Notes: generated from the sequence alone by a model not told the origin. Counted from the stretch's first letter, positions 1 through 6,973 are shown. The stretch is DNA of 8,842 nucleotides from UBA4736 sp002404015 (GCA_036747295.1 DAIOCN010000048.1:1-8842); one strand, 5' to 3'. Translations and numbers: made by a program.

Positions 1-2
1 TC

Positions 3-29
3 CACCACGTCTACGAGCGGGCGGCCTGA
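3..29 (+). CDS. Possible C-terminal end of an upstream gene (partial)
   Basis: Frame 3 reads HHVYERAA and then TGA at 27-29. This looks like an ordinary protein C-terminus and lies about 80 bp before the aldehyde dehydrogenase on the same strand. Eight residues are too few to name a family. The other two forward frames also stop within the first 63 bases, so the assignment of frame rests only on residue plausibility. Confidence 0.25.
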   Translation, partial: HHVYERAA

Positions 30-110
30 GTTGAATGGAGTTTTGCCGCCCTACACGAGTTGAGTTCAGATCCGTCAGGAACTTCGGGCTAGACTCGCTG
101 GTGGACCGAA
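30..110 (+). other. Short intergenic leader before the aldehyde dehydrogenase
   Basis: These roughly 80 bp are less GC-rich than the flanking genes. A 7-bp direct repeat GAGTTGA occurs at 28-34 and 57-63. TAGACT at 90-95 could serve as a -10 box, but no convincing -35 lies at the right distance, so a promoter here is only a possibility. GGTGG at about 99-103 is the only Shine-Dalgarno-like stretch before the TTG start. Confidence 0.25.
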
Positions 111-1502
111 TTGCAGACCCACGCGACGCTTCTGGAGGTCACGAACCCTGCGGATGGCGGGGCTGTCGGTGAGCTCCTCTGCACCGACGCCGCAGGCGCA
201 AGAGCGGCGGCCGACGCGGCGGCCGCCGCGTTCGAGCAGTGGTCGCGCTCACCGGCTAGAACCCGAGCGGACGTTCTCCTCCGCACCTCGGCGGCCCTCA
301 TTGACCAGGCCGACGAGCTGGGGCTCCTCCTGGCGAGGGAAACCGGCAAACGCCTCCCCGAGGCGGTCGGTGAAATCCGGTTCGCCGCCGAGTACTTCCG
401 CTGGTTCGCTGAGGAGGCGCGACGGCCGGCGGGCCAGTTGATCCCGGCCGAGGCCGGCCGTCGAAGGCACCACACGCTGGCCCGCGCGGTGGGCGTCGCT
501 GTCTGCCTGACCCCCTGGAACTTCCCGGTCTCGATCCAGGCACGCAAGATCGCACCCGCACTGGCGGCGGGCTGCACTGTGCTGGCCCGGCCCTCCGAGA
601 AGGCCCCGCTCGCGGTCGCTCGAATGTTCGAGCTGATGCACGAAGCGGGCGTTCCGGAAGGTGCGGCCAATCTGGTGATCGGGCCCGCGGCAGAGCTCAC
701 CGAGGCCCTGATCGCGCATGCCGCCGTCCGGGTCGTGAGCTTCACCGGGTCCACGACTGTCGGCCGGTCGATCTTGAAGCTGGCCGCGGAGCGCGTCGTC
801 CGGCCACTCATGGAGCTGGGCGGGGACGCCCCGTTCATCGTGTTCGCCGATGGTGACCTGGATCGGGCGGTCGAGGGCGCGATGCTTGCGAAGTTCCGAA
901 ACAATGGGCAGTCCTGCATCGCCGCCAACCGCTTCTACGTCGAGGCGCCGGTCTATGAAGAGTTCACCCGCCGCTTCACCGCGAGGGTTGACGCGATGAC
1001 GATCGGCGATCCCGTCGTTGCACCCATCCCCGACCTGGGACCGCTGATCGACGCCGGCCGCAAGCGGGCTGTTGCTGAACTGGTGGCCGAGGCGCGCGGG
1101 CTCGGCGCTCGCCTCCTCACCGCGGAGCGCGAAGAGCTGGACGGTTCCTTCATGGCTCCGGCGCTTCTCAGCGGTGTGCCAGCCGGCGCTCGGCTGAGCT
1201 GCGAGGAGGTCTTCGGCCCGGCCGCAGCGATCTTCCGGTTCGAGCACGAGGAGGAGGCGGTCACCGCCGCAAACGCAACCGAGATGGGCCTCGCGGGCTA
1301 CCTGTACACCGGCTCGATCGACCGCGCGCTGCGGCTCCAGGAGCAGATCGAGGTCGGGATCCTGGGCCTCAACAACGCGCTGCCGTCGGTCGCGTTCGCT
1401 CCGATGGGTGGCTGGAAGCAGAGCGGGCTGGGCCGGGAAGGCGCCCGGCAGGGCCTCGAGGAGTATCAGGAGCTGACTTACGTCAGCACCGAGCTCGCCT
1501 GA
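111..1502 (+). CDS. NAD(P)-dependent aldehyde dehydrogenase, succinate-semialdehyde dehydrogenase type
   Basis: This 463-residue protein should oxidise an aldehyde or semialdehyde to the acid with NAD(P)+ in the cytoplasm. All the core ALDH signatures are visible: TPWNFP with the oxyanion-hole Asn137, FTGST at 211-215, MELGG with general-base Glu235, NNGQSC with catalytic Cys269, EEVFGP with cofactor-ribose Glu366, and the C-terminal PMGGWKQSGLGREG. The FRNNGQSCIAANR context and overall length resemble GabD-like succinate-semialdehyde dehydrogenases, but related enzymes act on ketoglutarate semialdehyde, lactaldehyde or sulfolactaldehyde, so the substrate is open. One oddity is that the usual cofactor-contacting Lys of the KPSE motif is Arg160 (ARPSE). 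The start is TTG at 111, because an in-frame TAG at 90-92 leaves no ATG or GTG choice. It is followed after 15 nt by a 2-hydroxyacid dehydrogenase, probably on one transcript. Confidence 0.9.
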   Translation: MQTHATLLEVTNPADGGAVGELLCTDAAGARAAADAAAAAFEQWSRSPARTRADVLLRTSAALIDQADELGLLLARETGKRLPEAVGEIRFAAEYFRWFAEEARRPAGQLIPAEAGRRRHHTLARAVGVAVCLTPWNFPVSIQARKIAPALAAGCTVLARPSEKAPLAVARMFELMHEAGVPEGAANLVIGPAAELTEALIAHAAVRVVSFTGSTTVGRSILKLAAERVVRPLMELGGDAPFIVFADGDLDRAVEGAMLAKFRNNGQSCIAANRFYVEAPVYEEFTRRFTARVDAMTIGDPVVAPIPDLGPLIDAGRKRAVAELVAEARGLGARLLTAEREELDGSFMAPALLSGVPAGARLSCEEVFGPAAAIFRFEHEEEAVTAANATEMGLAGYLYTGSIDRALRLQEQIEVGILGLNNALPSVAFAPMGGWKQSGLGREGARQGLEEYQELTYVSTELA

Positions 1503-1517
1503 TCGGGTACAGCCGGC

Positions 1518-2411
1518 TTGAAACGTGTCCTGATCACCGAGGCCGTCAACGGGCCGCTCAGCGCTCTGGCCGGATTCGAAGTCGAAGAGCGCGACGGGCT
1601 GTGGCGTGACCCGCCGGCCCTCAAATCGGCGGTCCGCGACTGCGCGGCCCTCATCGTCCGCAATCAGACCGCCGTCGACCGCGAGCTGATCGGCGCGGCA
1701 CGCGGCCTCCGCGTCGTCGGCCGGCTGGGCGTCGGCCTCGACAACCTCGATCTCGAAGCGCTCCGCGAGCGCTCGATCGAGGTCGTGCACGGTGGCGGCC
1801 TGAACGCACGGGCGGTCGCCGAGTACGTGGTGGGCGCCTGCTTTGTGCTGGCCCGGCGACTGGCCACCTCGGACCGGGAGGTTCGCGCCGGCGAGTGGAG
1901 GCGACACCTGGGCGTCGAGCTGCGCGGCCGGGCGATGGGCTTGATCGGCCTGGGGGCGACTGGCGCCGAGACGGCCAAGCTCGCGCTTGCCCTGGGGATG
2001 TCGGTGGCCGGCTCCGACCCCGTGCTGGACGCGCCGTCCGGCGTCCGGAAGGTGAGCCTCGAAGAGGTGCTCCGCCGCTCGGAGTTCGTGAGCGTCCACG
2101 TGCCGCTCGCCGAGTCGACCAGAGGCCTGTTGGGAGAGGAGCAGCTGGCGATGCTTCCCGCCGGTGCCATCGTGGTCAACGCGGCGCGGGGTGGCGTGGT
2201 GGACGAGGCGGCGCTTCTCCGCGCTCTCGAATCGGGTCACCTGGCCGGCGCGGCGCTCGACGTCCGCGTCTCGGAGCCGCCGCCGCAGCCAGATCCCTTC
2301 GCTGGCCGCGACGATGTCCTCCTGACCGCCCACCTGGCGGGGCTCACCCAGGAATCCCAGAGGGCGATCGCCGACCAGGTCCTCGCCGGCGTCAGACAGC
2401 TTCTAACCTGA
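1518..2411 (+). CDS. D-2-hydroxyacid dehydrogenase (phosphoglycerate dehydrogenase-like), copy 1
   Basis: This 297-residue NAD(P)-dependent oxidoreductase interconverts a 2-keto acid and a D-2-hydroxy acid. The substrate-binding half (about 1-95 and the C-terminal 275-297) brackets a Rossmann domain with GLGATG at 144-149 and the nucleotide-ribose Asp167. The catalytic set is complete: Arg224 in NAARGGVVDE, Glu253 in DVRVSEPP and His272 in TAHLAGLT. It lacks the C-terminal regulatory domains of SerA, so it is a short-form enzyme such as a glyoxylate/hydroxypyruvate reductase or a sugar-acid enzyme rather than proven serine biosynthesis. The TTG at 1518 is chosen because KRVLIT is the normal family N-terminus and no ATG or GTG is near. 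The gene is in the same frame as the preceding aldehyde dehydrogenase, 15 nt after its stop, with only a weak GGG as ribosome site. Its 3' end overlaps the convergent second dehydrogenase by 9 bp. Confidence 0.88.
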   Translation: MKRVLITEAVNGPLSALAGFEVEERDGLWRDPPALKSAVRDCAALIVRNQTAVDRELIGAARGLRVVGRLGVGLDNLDLEALRERSIEVVHGGGLNARAVAEYVVGACFVLARRLATSDREVRAGEWRRHLGVELRGRAMGLIGLGATGAETAKLALALGMSVAGSDPVLDAPSGVRKVSLEEVLRRSEFVSVHVPLAESTRGLLGEEQLAMLPAGAIVVNAARGGVVDEAALLRALESGHLAGAALDVRVSEPPPQPDPFAGRDDVLLTAHLAGLTQESQRAIADQVLAGVRQLLT

Positions 2412-2422
2412 GCTGTCCGGCG
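2384..2422. terminator. Hairpin on the convergent stop codons, candidate bidirectional terminator
   Basis: GACAGCT at 2395-2401 and AGCTGTC at 2411-2417 form a perfect 7-bp stem with a 9-nt loop. Outer CGCCGG at 2384-2389 can pair with CCGGCG at 2417-2422 to extend it through a 5-nt bulge. Both stop codons lie here: TAG of the minus gene at 2405-2403 in the loop, and TGA of the plus gene at 2409-2411. There is no T-tract on either side, so it is not a textbook intrinsic terminator. It is the only such structure I see between the two converging units. Confidence 0.45.
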
Positions 2423-3440
2423 ACTGAGTGGCGTCGAGCAGGTTGGCGTTGACCGCGAGTGCCCGGTTCGCCAACCGGCCTTCCATGACCTCCACGACGG
2501 TCCCCGCGGCCAGAGCGTTGGCCCGGGCCAGGCACTCTTGGGTGGAACCCGCGATATGGGGCGACAGGACCACGTTGGGCAGTTCGACCAGCGGGCTGCC
2601 GAGCGGCGGCTCGCGCTCGTAGGTGTCCACCCCCGCGGCGAACAGACGGCCCGAGCGCAGCGCTTCGGCGAGTGCCCCTTCGTCCACCACCTCGCCGCGC
2701 GCGGTGTTCACGAAGATCGCCCCTGGCTTCGCCTTGGCAAGCAGTCTGGCGTCGACCAGCCGCCGGGTGGTGGCCGTCAGGGGGACGTTGACGGAGATGA
2801 CGTCCGACGCACCGAAGAGCTCCGTGAGCGAGCCCGCCAGGCGGACGCCCAAGCTGCCAGCCGCCGCCTCGTCCGGAAACTCGTCGTAGGCGAGGACCCG
2901 CATGCTGAAGCCGGCGGCGCGAGCCGCCACCTGCCGGCCGATCCGGCCGAAGCCCACGATGCCGAGCGTCTTGCCGACCAGCTCGACGCCGACCAGCCCG
3001 CGCCAGCCTCCGGAGCGTACGAGCGCGTCGCCGGCCGGGATCGAGCGCGCCGCGGCCAGCATCAGGGCGAACACGTGGTCGGCCACGGAAGCCTCGAGCA
3101 CGCCCGGGGTGATGGTCACCAGCACGCCGTGCTCGCTGGCCGACTCCAGGTCGACGCTGTCGAAGCCGACCCCCCGCCGGGCGATGTGGCGCAGCGAGGG
3201 GGATGCCTCGATCACGGAACGTGTTAGGCGGCAGGCCCCGGCGATGATGGAGTTGACGCCCTCCAGCAGCTCGATCAGCTGATCGCCAGCGAGCCCCGCA
3301 TCCCCCTTCTGGCGGCCGTACTCCGACGGCTTGATGACTACCCCGCTGTCCCGCAGCTCGCGTTCCGGCTCGGGCGTGACGTCGAAGTTGCGCGCCGTGA
3401 TCAGGACGGTCCACGGCCTCGCTGCCCCTGGAACGGTCAC
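2403..3440 (-). CDS. D-2-hydroxyacid dehydrogenase (phosphoglycerate dehydrogenase-like), copy 2
   Basis: This 345-residue short-form D-isomer-specific 2-hydroxyacid dehydrogenase has a Rossmann motif GFGRIG at 163-168 and Asp186 at the end of the second strand, which favours NAD. It has the catalytic Arg248 (NTARGEVVDE), Glu277 (DTYEREPP) and His295 (LSPHIAGST). There is no ACT or other SerA regulatory domain. I start it at GTG 3440 rather than the longer open frame to 3503, because GTG overlaps the stop of the ROK gene as GTGA, a GGAG lies 10 nt upstream, and the extra 21 residues are low-complexity and unlike the family. It is the last gene of the minus-strand operon, so it probably acts on an intermediate of the same pathway. 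It is clearly diverged from the convergent copy at 1518-2411, so the pair is not a recent duplication. Confidence 0.88.
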   Translation of the reverse strand: MTVPGAARPWTVLITARNFDVTPEPERELRDSGVVIKPSEYGRQKGDAGLAGDQLIELLEGVNSIIAGACRLTRSVIEASPSLRHIARRGVGFDSVDLESASEHGVLVTITPGVLEASVADHVFALMLAAARSIPAGDALVRSGGWRGLVGVELVGKTLGIVGFGRIGRQVAARAAGFSMRVLAYDEFPDEAAAGSLGVRLAGSLTELFGASDVISVNVPLTATTRRLVDARLLAKAKPGAIFVNTARGEVVDEGALAEALRSGRLFAAGVDTYEREPPLGSPLVELPNVVLSPHIAGSTQECLARANALAAGTVVEVMEGRLANRALAVNANLLDATQSPDSSG

Positions 3441-4327
3441 CGGGGTGCGGCTCCGGGTTGGCCCACGGGCTCGAACAGCGGCGGCGGTGCCGACCGCTCC
3501 CACGCCTCGGCCCGCTGCGCGAGCAGCGGCGCCGCCGGGTTGAAAACAAACTCGTCTAGAGCCAGCGCGGCGGCGCCGGGCACGCCGCCCATGACCGAGC
3601 CTCGCGACAGGATGCCCGAGCCGATCCCGGTCCCGACGTAGACGTAGACGGCGTCAGGATCGCCAAGTCCCCCGAACCGCTTGTCGCCGAGGGCCATCGC
3701 GTGGACGTTGTTCCGCACCGCCACCGGCCAGGGCAGGGCGGAGCGCAGGGGCACGTCCTTCCAGCCCAGGTTGGGCGCCGCCCGCACCGTGCCGGTCCTG
3801 GCATCCACCAGCCCGACGGCGCCCACGCCCACGCCGCGGATCTGCGTGGGGTCCCAACCCTGCCGCCTCACCAGAGCCAGCAGCCGATCCCCGATCCGCC
3901 CTACCGTCCACTGCCAGGAAAGCCCACGCTTCAGGTCCAGCTCATCCGTGACTAGGAGGTCGCCGCCCAGGTCGGTCGCAGCCAGCCGCAGCCGTGAGAC
4001 CCCCTGGTGCACCGCCAGGACGCGGTTCCAGGAAGGATCGAGGCCGAGGAGCGCCGCCGCCATCCCCGCCTCCGAGATCCGGCGGGGCGCCGTGGCGCCG
4101 GTTGGCGCCACCAGCCGCAGCTCGACCAGATCGCGAACGACGTTGGAGATGCTCCCGGCCGTGAGACCTGTCAGCCGGACGAGCTCGGGCCGGGTCAGCT
4201 GCCCCGCCTCCTGCAGGAGCCGCAGGACTTGGGCCCGGTTCACGCGCGCCGAGTTGGCGGCATTGGCCGGCGCCCGGGAACCGGCCTCTGCGGCGCCCTC
4301 TCGGCGCGGGCCGCCGGGGTCGATCAC
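3437..4327 (-). CDS. ROK-family transcriptional regulator, short form
   Basis: This is a likely sugar-responsive DNA-binding regulator of 296 residues, where ROK repressors are usually about 380-400. Residues 28-74 form a winged helix-turn-helix (RVNRAQVLRLL, then LTRPELVRLTGLTAGSISNVV). Residues 100-254 match the ROK sugar-binding fold, with GVGVGAVGLVD, AAPNLGW and the phosphate-loop-like VGTGIGSG at 231-238. Two things are unusual. The ND pair of the active site reads NN (206-207), losing the Asp used by ROK kinases. After GGVPGAA (248-253), the expected GE-GH segment and the Cys-rich zinc motif are absent, replaced by about 43 unrelated residues. The start is GTG at 4327, overlapping the SDR stop as GTGA, with GGAAGG 5 nt upstream. 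Its position inside the operon implies co-expression with its targets, and its probable operator is at the operon promoter. DNA binding is a safe call; ligand and sign of control are inferred. Confidence 0.82.
   Translation of the reverse strand: MIDPGGPRREGAAEAGSRAPANAANSARVNRAQVLRLLQEAGQLTRPELVRLTGLTAGSISNVVRDLVELRLVAPTGATAPRRISEAGMAAALLGLDPSWNRVLAVHQGVSRLRLAATDLGGDLLVTDELDLKRGLSWQWTVGRIGDRLLALVRRQGWDPTQIRGVGVGAVGLVDARTGTVRAAPNLGWKDVPLRSALPWPVAVRNNVHAMALGDKRFGGLGDPDAVYVYVGTGIGSGILSRGSVMGGVPGAAALALDEFVFNPAAPLLAQRAEAWERSAPPPLFEPVGQPGAAPR
3451..3454 (-). promoter_or_regulatory. Ribosome binding site that sets the copy-2 dehydrogenase start
   Basis: On the minus strand GGAG precedes the GTG at 3440 by 10 nt, inside the 3' end of the ROK gene. 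It supports the short, coupled start over the 5' open-frame extension to 3503. Confidence 0.5.
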
Positions 4328-5157
4328 CGCGGCCTTCCGCCCGGCGCGAGTGGGTCCGGCCGCCGGCTGATCAGCCGCCCTCCGTCCGCCCTGATCACGC
4401 TCCCCGTCAGGTAGGCGGCGTCGTCCGACACCAGGAAGCCGACCACACGGGCGATGTCGGACGGCCTGCCCATCCGGCCGATCAGAGTTCCGGCTGATTC
4501 ATCGAGGCCGGTCGGCGGATGCTCAGGATCGATCTCGCCCTGCCATTCCGGGCCCTCCGGCAGCAGGGGTTTCATCGAGTCGGCGAACACCGAGCCGACG
4601 GCGATGCCGTTGACCCTGATGCCGGCCGGGGCCAACTCGACCGCGAGGACGCGCGTGAAAGCGTCGAGCCCGCCTTTGCTGACGCAGTAGGGCGTGTATC
4701 CGGCGAGCGGGAGCTTGGGTTGGATGGCCTGGATGTTGACGATGACGCCGCCTCTGCCGGCCTTCACCAACCGGCGGGCCACCGCCTGGCTGATGAGGAA
4801 GGTGCCGGTCAGGTTGACGTCCATGACCTGCCGCCAGGCCTCCAAGCCCAGCTCCAGCAGCGGTCTGGGCTCCCCGATCTGGGCCGCGTTGTTGACCAGG
4901 GTATCGGCCGGCCCGAAAGCGGCCTCCACGTCGGCCACCGCCCTCTCGATCTGCTCGGGCTCGGCGAGATCCATCGGAAAGAAGCGGACCCGTGCATGGT
5001 CGTCCAGCTCGGCGGCGGTTCGCAGGCCGCGCTCGTGGTCGCGGTCGCAGATGGCGACCGCCATGCCCAGGCCGGCGAGCTGTGCAGCTGCGGCCCGGCC
5101 GATCCCGCGCGCGCCGCCGGTGACGATGGCGACCCGGCCCGTGAGCGGCTCGGTCAC
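4324..5157 (-). CDS. SDR-family NAD(P)-dependent oxidoreductase with atypical active site
   Basis: This is a classical short-chain dehydrogenase/reductase of 277 residues. TGGARGIG at 13-20 is the cofactor loop, Asp38 at the end of strand 2 suggests NAD(H), NNAA is at 89-92 and the active-site Asn is N115. The YxxxK pair is Tyr157 and Lys161. RADGG at 256-260 is the usual C-terminal signature. The position 13 residues before the Tyr, normally the catalytic Ser, is Ala144 in NIQAIQP, so the standard Ser-Tyr-Lys triad is incomplete. It may oxidise a sugar or polyol hydroxyl (gluconate or deoxygluconate dehydrogenase-like proteins are the nearest type I can suggest), but the substrate is unknown. 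The GTG start at 5157 overlaps the permease stop as GTGA. The ribosome site is weak, so coupling to the permease is likely. An insertion at about 195-225 forms the substrate lid region. Confidence 0.87.
   Translation of the reverse strand: MTEPLTGRVAIVTGGARGIGRAAAAQLAGLGMAVAICDRDHERGLRTAAELDDHARVRFFPMDLAEPEQIERAVADVEAAFGPADTLVNNAAQIGEPRPLLELGLEAWRQVMDVNLTGTFLISQAVARRLVKAGRGGVIVNIQAIQPKLPLAGYTPYCVSKGGLDAFTRVLAVELAPAGIRVNGIAVGSVFADSMKPLLPEGPEWQGEIDPEHPPTGLDESAGTLIGRMGRPSDIARVVGFLVSDDAAYLTGSVIRADGGRLISRRPDPLAPGGRPR
4333..4338 (-). promoter_or_regulatory. Ribosome binding site of the ROK regulator gene
   Basis: GGAAGG on the minus strand lies 5 nt before the GTG at 4327, within the last codons of the SDR gene. 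It is the strongest Shine-Dalgarno match I find in the operon and supports the GTGA-coupled start. Confidence 0.5.
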
Positions 5158-6023
5158 GACTTAAGCGCCCCCGCGATGAGCCCCTTCATCAGGTAGCGCT
5201 GGAGGAGGACGAACACGACGATCGGTGGCACCGAGGCCACGATCGAGGCGGCCATCAAGCCGCCCCAGTCGTGCTTGAACTCGCCGCTTACGGTATTGAG
5301 TAGACCCGGCGGCAGCGTCTTCAAGTCCACCTGGGTGATGAGCGTGAGCGGGAAGAGCAGGTTATTCCAGGCGTCCAGGAAAGCGAACACCGCGACCGCG
5401 ACGAGTCCCGGCAGCAGCAGCGGCACGATTACGTGGCGCAGGATCTGGAGCGTGTTGCAGCCGTCGATCATCGCGGCTTCGTCCAGCTCGCGCGGTATCG
5501 AGTCGACGAACCCTTTCATCAGCCAGATCCCGAGCGGGATCGCGAAGGATGTGAAGGAGAGAACGAGCCCCGCGTAGCTGTTGAGAAGGTGCGAGGCGCG
5601 AAAGATCACATAGAGGGGGATCAGCAGTACGACCAGGGGGAACATCTGCGCGGAGAGCACCGACAGCATGATCCCGGTGCCCCCCTTGACCCGGAGCCGG
5701 GACAGCGCGTAGGCGGCCAACAGCGAGAAGACCACCGTGACCACGGCGGTAGCGACCGAGGTGATGACCGAGTTGACGAAGAACCGGCCGATCGGAGAGG
5801 TGCCGGTGGCGATCTCCTGGAAGTTCGCCAGCGTGACGTGGCGGGGCACAAGTTCGAGCCCCAGGTCGAAGATCTCGAGGTTGCTCTTGAAGGCCGTGAC
5901 CAGCATCCAGTAGAGCGGGAAGAGCGACCAGAGCAGCGTCAGGGCGACGAGCGCCAGCAACACCGTCCGCCGGGCGGCACGGGAAGCCGAGCGGCGCGTG
6001 CGCCGCGAACCCGCCGCCAGCAT
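5154..6023 (-). CDS. Carbohydrate ABC transporter permease, MalG type (CUT1)
   Basis: This 289-residue inner-membrane subunit belongs to a sugar importer. A basic N-terminus is followed by about six hydrophobic segments (roughly 20-44, 82-108, 118-141, 147-170, 204-226 and 256-274). The cytoplasmic EAA loop that docks the ATPase is clear: ELDEAAMIDGCN at 179-190, continuing to the conserved Pro201. TLPPGL near 236-241 is typical of MalG-like subunits. Its ATG is shared with the upstream permease stop as TGATG (1-bp overlap), as is common for the two permeases of one complex. The downstream SDR overlaps it by 4 bp. Family assignment is firm; the sugar is not predictable. Confidence 0.93.
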   Translation of the reverse strand: MLAAGSRRTRRSASRAARRTVLLALVALTLLWSLFPLYWMLVTAFKSNLEIFDLGLELVPRHVTLANFQEIATGTSPIGRFFVNSVITSVATAVVTVVFSLLAAYALSRLRVKGGTGIMLSVLSAQMFPLVVLLIPLYVIFRASHLLNSYAGLVLSFTSFAIPLGIWLMKGFVDSIPRELDEAAMIDGCNTLQILRHVIVPLLLPGLVAVAVFAFLDAWNNLLFPLTLITQVDLKTLPPGLLNTVSGEFKHDWGGLMAASIVASVPPIVVFVLLQRYLMKGLIAGALKS

Positions 6024-6970
6024 CAGATGAGCGGCTCCCGCCGGATGAGCCGGATGTATACCGCCGAGATGAGCATGAGCACCAGCAGCCAGATCACCCC
6101 GATGGCGGCCGCGTAGCCGAGGTTGAACTGCTCGAAGGCCAGTCGATAGATGTAGATGACGAGCGTCGTCGTCGCGTAGACGGGGCCGCCCTGCGTCATC
6201 GTCCAGATGACCGGGAAGTTGTTGAAGCTGCGGATCAGCATGAGGATCGAGGACACGACCATCACGTTGCGCAGGAAAGGCAGCGTGAGATTGACGAACT
6301 CACGCCAGGACGTGGCGCCGTCGATTCGCATCGCATCGCGGAGGTCTTGCGGGATGCCGGCGATCGTGGCAGAGAACATGAGCAGAAAAAAGGGTGTCTG
6401 GCTCCACACGTTGGCCACGATGACCGCGGTCAGCGACAGCTTGTCGGCGGCCAGCCAGGGGAGTCCGGCGGAGACCAGGTGGAACTCGTTGAGGACCAGG
6501 TTCACGAGACCGACGTCCTGGTCGAAGATGTAGAGGAAGAGGAATCCGACGACGATGCTGGGCTGGACCCAGGGCGCCATCAGGAGTCCGCGCACGAACG
6601 CGAAGGCTGGCGGCAAAGCCTCCACCAGGGCCGCGAACCAGAGCCCCAACAGGAAGCTGGCGACGACCGTCGCCAGCGAGAAGACGATGGTCGTCAGGAA
6701 GGAGTGCCAGAAGACCTCGTCGTGGAAGAGGAGGGCGTAGTTGGCGAGGCCGACGAATCTCTGGTCCTCGAGATCGGTCAGCTGCAGGTTTTGAAGCGAC
6801 TCGTAGAGGGCGGTGAGCAGCGGATAGGCGACCACGTATACGAGCAAGGCCAGAGCCGGCAGCAGGTACAGGTAGCGCGTGAGCCGGGCCAGCCCCCGGC
6901 GGCCACCGAGGGCGACCGCCGCCTCGCCCCGCGGCTTCACCAGCGACCTGCCCGTCGGGGACAGCTTCAT
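6023..6970 (-). CDS. Carbohydrate ABC transporter permease, MalF type (CUT1)
   Basis: This 315-residue membrane subunit pairs with the MalG-type protein downstream. It has a first transmembrane segment at about 33-55 (LYLLPALALLVYV), the family motif FVGLANY at 72-78, further segments near 90-118, 128-149, 180-203 and 233-250, and a last one at about 283-306. The EAA loop reads LRDAMRIDGATSWREF at 210-225 with Pro231 following. The segment NNFPVIWTMTQGGP at 250-263 is characteristic of MalF-like permeases of the CUT1 group. The ATG at 6970 comes 3 nt after the binding-protein stop, with only a weak ribosome site. No ATPase gene adjoins the set, so the complex probably borrows a shared MsiK-like subunit encoded elsewhere. 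Confidence 0.93.
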   Translation of the reverse strand: MKLSPTGRSLVKPRGEAAVALGGRRGLARLTRYLYLLPALALLVYVVAYPLLTALYESLQNLQLTDLEDQRFVGLANYALLFHDEVFWHSFLTTIVFSLATVVASFLLGLWFAALVEALPPAFAFVRGLLMAPWVQPSIVVGFLFLYIFDQDVGLVNLVLNEFHLVSAGLPWLAADKLSLTAVIVANVWSQTPFFLLMFSATIAGIPQDLRDAMRIDGATSWREFVNLTLPFLRNVMVVSSILMLIRSFNNFPVIWTMTQGGPVYATTTLVIYIYRLAFEQFNLGYAAAIGVIWLLVLMLISAVYIRLIRREPLI

Positions 6971-6973
6971 GGC

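Noticed and set aside
28..63. The direct repeat GAGTTGA as a regulator site before the aldehyde dehydrogenase
   Set aside because: Seven bases repeated once, with no promoter element in register, is within chance.
249..2333. A 694-codon open frame on the minus strand across both plus-strand genes
   Set aside because: It lies antisense to two genes with complete catalytic motifs. Its product is Arg/Gln/Asp-rich with no recognisable fold. Long antisense frames are expected in GC-rich codon-biased DNA.
3441..3503. An N-terminal extension of the second hydroxyacid dehydrogenase up to 3503
   Set aside because: The extra residues are low-complexity and lie inside the ROK gene. GTG 3440 has a GTGA overlap and an upstream GGAG.
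2392..3549. A 385-codon minus-strand frame overlapping the second hydroxyacid dehydrogenase
   Set aside because: The product is Arg/Gly-rich low complexity, and the real dehydrogenase is in another frame of the same strand.
3437..3585. A frameshift hiding the ROK zinc motif
   Set aside because: I read all three minus-strand frames here. None contains a CxCG-type motif or a GE-GH segment.
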